Below are positions 1 through 5,542 of a DNA stretch of 16,047 bases, in pieces. Both the position numbers and the translations under genes were made by a program. This stretch comes from DASRTE01 sp035316885 (lineage in GTDB: Bacteria; Actinomycetota; Actinomycetes; Jiangellales; Jiangellaceae), in NCBI GenBank assembly GCA_035316885.1, contig DATHII010000094.1, forward strand, positions 1-16,047, in the 5' to 3' direction. Below the pieces are notes generated by a model. The model did no database searches. It saw only the letters and a program-made list of their open reading frames with translations, and was not told the origin of the DNA. Position 1 is the stretch's first letter. Every line of letters begins with the position of its first letter.

Positions 1-419
1 TCACCAGGCCGCCGACCGCCCGCCATCGCGTGCTGGTCGCGTTGGAGCGGAACACCGTGGTCGGACTCGCAGCGATCGCACCCTCCGAGGATGCGGACGC
101 CGGTCCGAACGACGCCGAGATGGTCGCCTTCCACGTCGACCCGAGTGCTCTCGGGGCCGGCCATGGCTCCCGGTTGTTGGCCGCCGCGGTCGACACGATG
201 CGCGCCGACGGCTTCAGCCACGCACGCGTCTGGGTGGTCGTCGGCGACGACGCCGTGCGAGGCTTCCTCGAGTCGGCCGGCTGGGCCGCCGACGGTGCGC
301 ACCGCGAGCTCGACCTCACCGGCGACGCCAGCGCCACCCTCCGCCAGCTCCGGATGCACACCGACCTGCGAGAGGATCCTCCTCGACATGATCACGAGGA
401 GGTCGTCGCCGCCAGGTAA
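1..419 (+). CDS. GNAT-family N-acetyltransferase, 5'-truncated by the window edge
   Basis: The reading frame is open to base 3 and ends at TAA 417-419, so this is the C-terminal part of a longer protein; the GTG at 30 reads as an internal Val. The segment FHVDPSALGAGHGSRLL has the GNAT motif A pattern (V-x-P, then an R/Q-x-x-G-x-G/A-like glycine loop that binds the acetyl-CoA pyrophosphate). It is followed by a long helix, a VWVVV strand and the FLESAGW segment typical of GNAT motif B. These enzymes move an acetyl group from acetyl-CoA to an amine; the substrate cannot be told from the sequence. The last about 20 residues are charged and probably disordered. The 3' end overlaps the convergent gene on the other strand by 28 bp, leaving no room for a separate terminator. 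Confidence 0.8.
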   Translation, partial: TRPPTARHRVLVALERNTVVGLAAIAPSEDADAGPNDAEMVAFHVDPSALGAGHGSRLLAAAVDTMRADGFSHARVWVVVGDDAVRGFLESAGWAADGAHRELDLTGDASATLRQLRMHTDLREDPPRHDHEEVVAAR

Positions 420-979
420 GCGCGGCCGCGGGGTGAGAGCCGATAGCCGACGTCGAGGCTCTCGGTCAGCCCGAGGTTCTTCAGCTTGCGTACGTCCATC
501 TTGAACGGCTGCATCTCGCGGTCGAGGGAGGCGGCGAGATCGGCCGCGCGGATCGCCGGGCGGTCCCGGACGAGCTGGAGCGTGGTCCGAGTCCACGGCC
601 CGTGCCGACTGGCCCGGTCGAATCGGTCCAGCCGTGCGGAGATGGCGATGACGTCGGACTCGTCGAGGTCGGCGTCGGCGGCCAGCTCCGCCCGCGGGTC
701 ACGGCCGGCGGCGCGGTGGAACTCGACCCGGTACAGCGTTGCCCCGGTACGGACCGGAAGGTCGGCGACCAGCGCGCGGGCGTCCGGGTGCCCGGTTCGG
801 TGAGCCTCGTCGTCGGTGATCGCCGCAGTGTCGGCCGCCGCGACTGACGTCACCTCGACGATGCCGGCGGGCGTGCGGTACGGCCGCCCGGCCACCACCT
901 GCGCGCGGTGCCAACGGCGGTACGTCAGCGTGATCGAACCGTCGGCGATCCCAGGCCAGAACCGCTTCGGGAACAGCAC
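392..979 (-). CDS. ASCH/PUA-like domain protein with a C-terminal winged-helix-like region
   Basis: A 195-residue protein read from GTG 977-979. The N-terminal half (FPKRFWPGIADGSITLTYR, then VVAGRPY and a GIVEVTSV strand) resembles the ASCH domain, a small beta-barrel of the PUA-like fold associated with RNA or nucleotide binding. From about residue 125 the pattern changes to a helical region (GPWTRTTLQLVRDRPAIRAADLAASL, then RKLKNLGLTESLDVGYRLSPRGRAYL) that looks like a winged helix: a recognition-helix-like stretch, then a beta-hairpin with a basic tip. The combination suggests a nucleic-acid-binding regulator, but the function is inferred. The start is supported by a TAGTGT -10-like element exactly 6 nt upstream (986-991, minus strand), which implies a leaderless message. 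The gene diverges from paaA and converges with the GNAT gene, overlapping it by 28 bp. ASCH is a fold-level reading from motifs; the C-terminal call is weaker. Confidence 0.62.
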   Translation of the reverse strand: MLFPKRFWPGIADGSITLTYRRWHRAQVVAGRPYRTPAGIVEVTSVAAADTAAITDDEAHRTGHPDARALVADLPVRTGATLYRVEFHRAAGRDPRAELAADADLDESDVIAISARLDRFDRASRHGPWTRTTLQLVRDRPAIRAADLAASLDREMQPFKMDVRKLKNLGLTESLDVGYRLSPRGRAYLAATTSS

Positions 980-985
980 CCCAGC

Positions 986-991
986 ACACTA
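986..991 (-). promoter_or_regulatory. -10 element of the ASCH-like gene (leaderless)
   Basis: Read on the minus strand, TAGTGT ends 6 nt before the GTG start at 979. This TANNNT-N6-start layout puts the transcription start at or beside the first base of the start codon. No convincing -35 is visible. Confidence 0.5.
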
Positions 992-1028
992 CGTGCCGGC
1001 CCCAGCCCATCGGCCCCACCTGCCATCA

Positions 1029-1082
1029 TGTGGCGGGTTTGGGACGTGTCCAGCGCCGTGGAGGGGTTGCGAACCCGCCACA
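1029..1082. repeat. Perfect 11-bp inverted repeat in the ASCH-paaA divergent spacer
   Basis: TGTGGCGGGTT (1029-1039) and AACCCGCCACA (1072-1082) are exact reverse complements; a T-G wobble and one more G-C pair extend the arms inward. The loop of about 28 nt contains GGAC-GT-GTCC (1042-1051). Both flanking genes are transcribed away from this site, so it is not placed as a terminator for either. An operator for a dimeric or tetrameric regulator is the most likely reading. A related half (CGGGTT) recurs at 1086-1091. Confidence 0.6.
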
Positions 1083-1114
1083 AGTCGGGTTCCAGGCGGC
1101 TCGGCGGCGACTGT

Positions 1115-1158
1115 GATGTGACACGGAGACTACCGATCTGCTGGACATGTGTAACATC
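1115..1158. repeat. Inverted repeat flanking the paaA -35 region (candidate operator)
   Basis: GATGTGACAC (1115-1124) and GTGTAACATC (1149-1158) are reverse complements at 9 of 10 positions, with a 24-bp spacer. The right arm lies between the -35 and -10 of the paaA promoter and contains a small internal palindrome, ATGT-N3-ACAT (1147-1157). This placement suits a repressor. paa genes in many bacteria are controlled by phenylacetyl-CoA-responsive repressors of the PaaR (TetR) or PaaX (GntR) types, but no such regulator is encoded in this window, so the link is inference. Confidence 0.5.
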
Positions 1159-1171
1159 GGAGTTCTAGGCT
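1142..1171 (+). promoter_or_regulatory. paaABCDE promoter, leaderless
   Basis: TGGACA (1142-1147, five of six matches to TTGACA) is followed after 18 bp by TAGGCT (1166-1171). The ATG of paaA begins 7 nt after the -10, so transcription should start at the start codon. No Shine-Dalgarno sequence is present, which agrees with a leaderless mRNA. Confidence 0.65.
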
Positions 1172-1177
1172 GGATTC

Positions 1178-2128
1178 ATGGAGTCCACCGCGGCCGACCC
1201 TCGTGAGACGGCATTTCAGGCGCTCGTCGACGCCGACGGCCGGGTCGAGCCACGCGACTGGATGCCCGACGACTACCGGCGCTCGCTGGTTCGACAGATC
1301 GCCCAGCACGCCCACTCCGAGATCATCGGCATGCAGCCCGAAGGCAACTGGATCACCCGTGCGCCGAGCCTGCGGCGCAAGGCCATCCTGATGGCCAAGG
1401 TCCAGGACGAGGCCGGGCACGGTCTCTACCTCTATGCCGCCGCCGAGACCCTCGGAGTGTCCCGGGACGACCTCCTCGACCTGTTGCACGCCGGCAAGCA
1501 GAAGTATTCGTCGATCTTCAACTACCCGACGCTGACCTGGGCCGACATGGGGGCCATCGGCTGGCTGGTCGACGGTGCCGCGATCACCAACCAGGTGCCG
1601 CTGTGCCGCTGCTCCTATGGGCCGTACGCGCGGGCGATGGTGCGGATCTGCAAGGAGGAGTCGTTCCACCAGCGGCAGGGCTTCGAATCGCTGCTGACGC
1701 TCTGCCGGGGCACGCCCGAACAGAAGGCGATGGCCCAGGATGCGCTGGACCGCTGGTGGTACCCGAGCCTGGCCATGTTCGGGCCGCCGGACGGCGAGTC
1801 CACCCACACCGGCAAGTCGATGGCCTGGGGCATCAAGCGGTTCAGCAACGACGAGTTGCGGCAGAAGTTCGTCGACATGACAGTGCCGCAGTCGCATGTC
1901 CTGGGTATCACGGTTCCCGACCCCGAGCTGCAGTGGAACGAGGAACGCGGCCACTACGACTTCACCCCTCCGGACTGGGACGAGCTCCGCCGGGTCATCA
2001 CCGGCGACGGGCCCTGCAACCGCCAGCGGGTCGAACACCGCGTCGCCGCCCACACCGGGGGAGGCTGGGTGCGGGAGGCTGCCGCGGCCTACGCCGCCAA
2101 GCACGGCGCGGCGGAGGTGGCGGCGTGA
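1178..2128 (+). CDS. paaA: 1,2-phenylacetyl-CoA epoxidase, catalytic subunit A
   Basis: A 316-residue protein, the usual PaaA length. PaaA is the di-iron subunit of the ring-1,2-phenylacetyl-CoA epoxidase, which uses O2 and electrons from PaaE to epoxidise the ring of phenylacetyl-CoA in aerobic phenylacetate breakdown. Ferritin-like E-x-x-H metal-binding motifs are visible at E78-H81 (in KVQDEAGHG) and E161-H164 (in CKEESFHQRQGFE), each in a long helix. The conserved segments GNWITRAPSLRRKAILMAKV and WWYPSLAMFGP are also PaaA-like. The ATG at 1178 is supported by the promoter spacing just upstream. The TGA overlaps the paaB start (GTGA), so A and B are translationally coupled, and PaaA heads the five-gene operon. 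I see no missing residues or breaks. Confidence 0.95.
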   Translation: MESTAADPRETAFQALVDADGRVEPRDWMPDDYRRSLVRQIAQHAHSEIIGMQPEGNWITRAPSLRRKAILMAKVQDEAGHGLYLYAAAETLGVSRDDLLDLLHAGKQKYSSIFNYPTLTWADMGAIGWLVDGAAITNQVPLCRCSYGPYARAMVRICKEESFHQRQGFESLLTLCRGTPEQKAMAQDALDRWWYPSLAMFGPPDGESTHTGKSMAWGIKRFSNDELRQKFVDMTVPQSHVLGITVPDPELQWNEERGHYDFTPPDWDELRRVITGDGPCNRQRVEHRVAAHTGGGWVREAAAAYAAKHGAAEVAA

Positions 2129-2406
2129 GCACCGAGCCGCTGTGGGAGGTGTTCGTCCGCAGTCGCCGCGGCCTCTCGCACATCCATGTCGGCAGCCTGC
2201 ACGCGCCCGACGCCACGATGGCGGTGCGCAACGCCCGCGACGTATACACGCGCCGGCAGGAGGGCGTCTCGATCTGGGTCGTGCCGGCCGGCGCGATCAC
2301 GGCCAGCAGCCCAGACGAGAAGGACTCCTTCTTCGACCCGGCCGGCGACAAGGTCTATCGGCATCCCACGTTCTACGACATTCCCGACGAGGTGCGGCAC
2401 CTGTGA
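2125..2406 (+). CDS. paaB: 1,2-phenylacetyl-CoA epoxidase, subunit B
   Basis: A 93-residue protein starting at GTG 2125, which overlaps the paaA stop by 4 bp. The family marks are present: WEVFVRSRRGLSHIHVGSLHA at the start, then A-x-x-NARDVYTRRQEGVSIWVVP, and DPAGDKVYRHPTFYDIPDEV at the end. PaaB is a small non-catalytic subunit that bridges PaaA-PaaC units in the epoxidase complex. Length and order are typical. It ends with a GTGA overlap into paaC, so it is read as part of the same coupled transcript. Confidence 0.93.
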   Translation: MSTEPLWEVFVRSRRGLSHIHVGSLHAPDATMAVRNARDVYTRRQEGVSIWVVPAGAITASSPDEKDSFFDPAGDKVYRHPTFYDIPDEVRHL

Positions 2407-3212
2407 CCGGGCAGCTGGTCCCCAGGGGCACCTGGGACGGCGGCTCCAGTGGCGCGACGGCGCTGGAGCCGCTGGTCGGGTACGTACTCGGCCTCGGCGA
2501 CGACGCCCTCGTGCTCGCTCAGCGGTTGGGTGAGTGGATCGCCGCCGCTCCGCAGATCGAGGAGGACATCGCGCTGGCCAATATCGGCCTCGACCTGCTC
2601 GGGCAGGCGCGAAATCTGCTGAGCTACGCCGGCGAGCTCGAGGGCGCGGGCCGCGACGAGGATGCGCTGGCCTACCTGCGCGACGAGCGCGACTTCCGCA
2701 ACCTGCAGATTGTCGAGCGCCCGAACGGCGACTTCGCCGTGACGATCGCCCGGCAACTGGCCCTCTCCGCGTACCAGTACGAGCTCTACGACCGGCTGCG
2801 CCACAGCACCGACCAGACGCTCGCCGCCGTGGCCGCGAAGGCGGTCAAGGAGGTCGCCTACCACCGCGACCATGCGACGCAATGGGTGCTGCGCCTGGGC
2901 GACGGCACCGACGAGAGCCACCTGCGCATGCAGGCCGGACTCGAGGAGATCTGGCCCTACGTCGGGGAGATGTTCGATCCCGACCCGTCCCTGGCCGACC
3001 TTGTCACCCGGGGTGTCGCAACCAACCCGGCGGCGTTGCGCGAACCGTGGGACGCATACGTCCACCCCGTCCTCGCGCAGGCGACGCTCGCCGTCCCCGA
3101 GCCCGCGTTCGCCGGCCGTGGCGGCCGTCGTGGCCTGCACACCGAGGCTCTGGGCTTTCTGCTGGCCGAGATGCAGCACTTGCACCGTGCCCACCCGGGG
3201 GCGACGTGGTGA
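2403..3212 (+). CDS. paaC: 1,2-phenylacetyl-CoA epoxidase, structural subunit C
   Basis: A 269-residue ferritin-like helical protein. The GTG start at 2403 overlaps the paaB stop, and no later start preserves the conserved N-terminal helix LVGYVLGLGDDALVLAQRLGEW. PaaC pairs with PaaA to form the core heterodimer but is structural rather than catalytic. Characteristic stretches are QIEEDIALANIGLDLLGQAR (about residues 51-70) and EVAYHRDHATQWVLRLGDGT (about 150-169). The C-terminal HTEALGFLLAEMQHLHRAHP segment is also typical of PaaC. It is followed by a 4-bp overlap with paaD. Confidence 0.93.
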   Translation: MTGQLVPRGTWDGGSSGATALEPLVGYVLGLGDDALVLAQRLGEWIAAAPQIEEDIALANIGLDLLGQARNLLSYAGELEGAGRDEDALAYLRDERDFRNLQIVERPNGDFAVTIARQLALSAYQYELYDRLRHSTDQTLAAVAAKAVKEVAYHRDHATQWVLRLGDGTDESHLRMQAGLEEIWPYVGEMFDPDPSLADLVTRGVATNPAALREPWDAYVHPVLAQATLAVPEPAFAGRGGRRGLHTEALGFLLAEMQHLHRAHPGATW

Positions 3213-3691
3213 CCGCAACCGTCGCAGTGCCCGATCTCCACGCGCTGGTGGCGGCGGTGCCCGACCCGGAGTTGCCCGTCGTCACGATCGGCGACCTCGG
3301 TGTCCTGCGCGACGTCCGCGCCGACGCCACGGGACACGTCGTCGTCGAGATCACGCCCACCTACTCGGGCTGCCCGGCGATGGACGCGATACGCGACGAC
3401 GTGCTGGCCCGCCTGCGCCGGCACGGCCACCACGACGCCGAGGTGTACCTCGTGCTCGCGCCCGCGTGGTCCACCGACTGGATCACCGCCGCCGGTCGCG
3501 AGGCCCTGCGCGAGCACGGGATCGCGCCGCCTCACCCTGCCGGACCGGTGGCCCTCACCCTGTCCGTCCGCTGCCCCCGGTGCGGCTCGCCCGACACCCG
3601 CGAGGTCAGCCGCTTCGGCTCGACGGCATGCAAGTCGCTGTGGAAATGCCGGGCCTGCCTCGAGCCCTTCGACCACGTCAAGGCGCTCTGA
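3209..3691 (+). CDS. paaD: Phenylacetate epoxidase maturation protein D (MIP18-like)
   Basis: A 160-residue protein from GTG 3209, overlapping the paaC stop by 4 bp. Residues about 8-85 form a MIP18/DUF59-type domain (VPDPELPVVTIGDLGVLRDV and ITPTYSGCPAMDAI with conserved Cys55), a family that works in iron-sulfur or metal-centre assembly. The C-terminal part has a zinc-ribbon-like cysteine set: C122-x2-C125, C141, and C147-x2-C150. PaaD is thought to help mature the epoxidase, probably the cluster of PaaE or the iron centre of PaaA, rather than take part in catalysis. The TGA and the next start are separated by one base. Confidence 0.92.
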   Translation: MTATVAVPDLHALVAAVPDPELPVVTIGDLGVLRDVRADATGHVVVEITPTYSGCPAMDAIRDDVLARLRRHGHHDAEVYLVLAPAWSTDWITAAGREALREHGIAPPHPAGPVALTLSVRCPRCGSPDTREVSRFGSTACKSLWKCRACLEPFDHVKAL

Positions 3692-3692
3692 G

Positions 3693-4796
3693 TTGACCAC
3701 CGACACGCGGGCCGCACCGGCGAGCAGGCGGCACTCGGTCTTCCACCGGCTGCGGGTGTCGGCGGTCGAGCGCCTCACCGACGACGCGGTGGCGGTCACG
3801 TTCGAGGTACCACCAGACCTGCGCGACGCGTACGCGTACGCCGCCGGCCAGCACGTCAACGTCTCGATGCCGGACGGCGACGAGGTGCGCCGCAGCTACT
3901 CCATCTGCTCACCGGCGGGGTCGGGGCGGCTGCGGATCGCGGTCAAGCGGATCCCCGACGGCGTGTTCTCCTCGCACGCCATGGAGCGGCTGGCGCCGGG
4001 TGACGAGCTCGACGTCATGACGCCCGCCGGCCGGTTCACACCCGCTCTTGATCCGGCGCACGCCAAGCACTACGTGGCAATCGCCGCGGGGAGCGGCATC
4101 ACCCCGGTGCTCTCGATCATCACGACCGTCCTCGACGGCGAGCCCGGCAGCCGCGTCACACTCGTCTACGGCAACCGGACGAGCCAGTCGGTGATGTTCC
4201 TCGACGAGCTGGCCGATCTCAAGGACCGCCATCCCGAACGGCTTCACCTGGTGCACGTGCTGTCCCGCGAGGACCAGGAGGCCGAGCTCCTCTCGGGCCG
4301 GATCGACGCGGAACGGCTGCAGCGCTTCCTCGACACACTGATACCGCCGGAGACCGTCGACGAGTGGTACCTGTGCGGGCCGCACGAGCTCGTGACCAGC
4401 GCGCGAGAGGTCCTGGCCCGCCGGGGGGTCGACCGTGCCACCGTGCACGCCGAACTGTTCCACGTGGGCGACCCGCCACCACGTCCGGCCGCGGAGGCAG
4501 CGTCTCGCAGCGCCGCGGCCAGCGAGGTCACCGTGGTGCTCGACGGGCGCCGGAGCACGGTCGAGATCTCCGACCCGGACGAGAGCGTGCTGGAGGCGGT
4601 GTTACGGGTTCGCAACGACGCGCCGTTCGCCTGCAAAGGCGGCGTGTGCGGCACCTGCCGGGCGAAGCTCCTCGACGGAAAGGTCGACATGGACCGCAAC
4701 TTCGCGTTGGAGGACTCCGAGGTGGGCGCCGGCTATGTGCTCACCTGCCAGTCGCATCCGGCCACACCCGTGGTGTCGCTCGACTACGACGCCTGA
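3693..4796 (+). CDS. paaE: Phenylacetyl-CoA epoxidase reductase subunit E
   Basis: A 367-residue three-domain reductase that passes electrons from NAD(P)H through FAD and a [2Fe-2S] cluster to PaaA. The FAD-domain motif RSYSICS is at residues 67-73, and the nucleotide-binding glycine loop AAGSGITPVLSI follows at about 130. The C-terminal plant-type ferredoxin domain has the complete C314-x4-C319-x2-C322-x29-C352 set. The start is taken at TTG 3693, one base after the paaD stop: it gives the normal N-terminus (MTTDTRAAPASRRHSVFHRL) and length, and the much longer upstream reading frame would overlap paaD almost entirely. The 3' end overlaps the convergent membrane-protein gene by 13 bp. Confidence 0.93.
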   Translation: MTTDTRAAPASRRHSVFHRLRVSAVERLTDDAVAVTFEVPPDLRDAYAYAAGQHVNVSMPDGDEVRRSYSICSPAGSGRLRIAVKRIPDGVFSSHAMERLAPGDELDVMTPAGRFTPALDPAHAKHYVAIAAGSGITPVLSIITTVLDGEPGSRVTLVYGNRTSQSVMFLDELADLKDRHPERLHLVHVLSREDQEAELLSGRIDAERLQRFLDTLIPPETVDEWYLCGPHELVTSAREVLARRGVDRATVHAELFHVGDPPPRPAAEAASRSAAASEVTVVLDGRRSTVEISDPDESVLEAVLRVRNDAPFACKGGVCGTCRAKLLDGKVDMDRNFALEDSEVGAGYVLTCQSHPATPVVSLDYDA

Positions 4797-5257
4797 CGCG
4801 GTGGCGCGACTTCCAGCGCAGGCGCCGCGGTGGCCGGCAGCTGTGGGTGGAGCAGCCAGGGCGCGCTGCGCGCGGCGTCGATGGCGGGAGCCCCGGCGAG
4901 CAGGACGATGCCGAGGGCTCCGACCGGCAGGCCCGAGCGGCCGAGGTCGAGTAGCGGCCAGGTGACGGCGCCGACGAGCGCGGTGACCGTGACGACGGCG
5001 ACGTAGTCGGGAGCGTCGAGGATCCACTTGGGTGCCCGGTCCGCGGCGGCGCAGGCCAGCCCGACCGCCGCACCGAGGAGCGGGCCGACGACGATACCGC
5101 CGAGCAGGCCGAGCCCGACGATTTGTAGCTCGCCGGCGCCGGTGCCGTGAACCATGGCCAGGGGAATGCCGCCGACCAGCGCTGCCAGCACGCCCCACGC
5201 CGGGCCGTGTGTCAACCCCCAGTGCGCGAAGCGCCGGATGGTCCCCCGCATGACCAT
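4784..5257 (-). CDS. Small integral membrane protein, function unknown
   Basis: A 157-residue protein with about four hydrophobic segments, near residues 20-37, 44-71, 84-104 and 108-126. They are linked by short polar loops (DRAPKWILDAPDY is the longest), and the C-terminus is Ala/Pro-rich and probably cytoplasmic or disordered. The basic start (RGTIRRFAHW) suits an inside N-terminus. I do not recognise a family. Two in-frame ATGs lie 6 bp apart (5257 and 5251). A TATGAC -10-like element on the minus strand (5260-5265) ends 8 nt before the second, so Met at 5251 may be the true start of a leaderless message. The gene converges on paaE and overlaps its stop. Codon use matches the neighbours. 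Confidence 0.72.
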   Translation of the reverse strand: MVMRGTIRRFAHWGLTHGPAWGVLAALVGGIPLAMVHGTGAGELQIVGLGLLGGIVVGPLLGAAVGLACAAADRAPKWILDAPDYVAVVTVTALVGAVTWPLLDLGRSGLPVGALGIVLLAGAPAIDAARSAPWLLHPQLPATAAPALEVAPPRQAS

Positions 5258-5343
5258 GAGTCATAGAGTGCACCCGTCGGCTCCGTTCGTGCACGTCAAT
5301 CCGCGTGTCGCAGCCGATCTGTGACCTGATGTACAGGTTCCGG

Positions 5344-5526
5344 TCATGTCATCGCGCTGATCGCCGGGAGGCAGACCGTCAGAACGAGTAGGGGCCGAAC
5401 CGGGCCCCAGGCGACCATGACGGTGAGGGCGAGCAGGACTCCGGTGACGGCGAGCCCGGTGGCCGCGATCCGATGTCGTCGCGCCGCGTGTCGCCTGCCG
5501 TCACTAGGCTGCCAGCAAGGACGCAT
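5344..5526 (-). CDS. Possible 60-residue two-helix membrane protein overlapping the thyX promoter
   Basis: On the minus strand an ATG at 5524-5526 opens a 60-residue frame ending at TGA 5344-5346. Residues about 20-40 (RIAATGLAVTGVLLALTVMV) and 43-58 (PVRPLLVLTVCLPAISAM) are hydrophobic, joined by a short AWGPV turn, after a basic N-terminus (GRRHAARRHR). Third positions are G/C-rich from about codon 20 onward, as expected for a real gene. Against it: no Shine-Dalgarno or -10 is visible, and its start lies only 16 bp from the thyX start on the opposite strand, so its first codons cover the thyX -10. The true start may be different. Function unknown. Confidence 0.42.
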   Translation of the reverse strand: MRPCWQPSDGRRHAARRHRIAATGLAVTGVLLALTVMVAWGPVRPLLVLTVCLPAISAMT

Positions 5527-5534
5527 CGAGAGGG
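5505..5534 (+). promoter_or_regulatory. thyX -10 element and ribosome binding site
   Basis: TAGGCT (5505-5510) is followed by a leader of roughly 25 nt. GAGAGGG (5528-5534) sits 8 nt before GTG 5543 and serves as a Shine-Dalgarno. The pair supports GTG 5543 over the upstream ATG at 5417, which lies before the promoter. Unlike the other genes here, thyX appears to be leadered. Confidence 0.5.
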
Positions 5535-5542
5535 CGCACACC

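Noticed and set aside
1061..1095. tRNA-like GGGTT...GTTCC stretches upstream of paaA
   Set aside because: No cloverleaf, acceptor stem or anticodon loop can be drawn; the pattern comes from the inverted repeat.
1130..2104. 324-codon minus-strand frame opposite paaA
   Set aside because: Mirror of the PaaA coding frame, with composition-driven openness and no domain.
3825..3842. GCGTACGCGTACGC palindrome in paaE
   Set aside because: It is explained by the coding sequence Asp-Ala-Tyr-Ala-Tyr-Ala in a high-GC gene; no sign of a separate role.
5417..5542. Upstream ATG giving thyX 42 more residues
   Set aside because: It lies before the TAGGCT element and has no ribosome binding site. The extra residues are Arg/Ala/Pro-rich and unlike ThyX N-termini.
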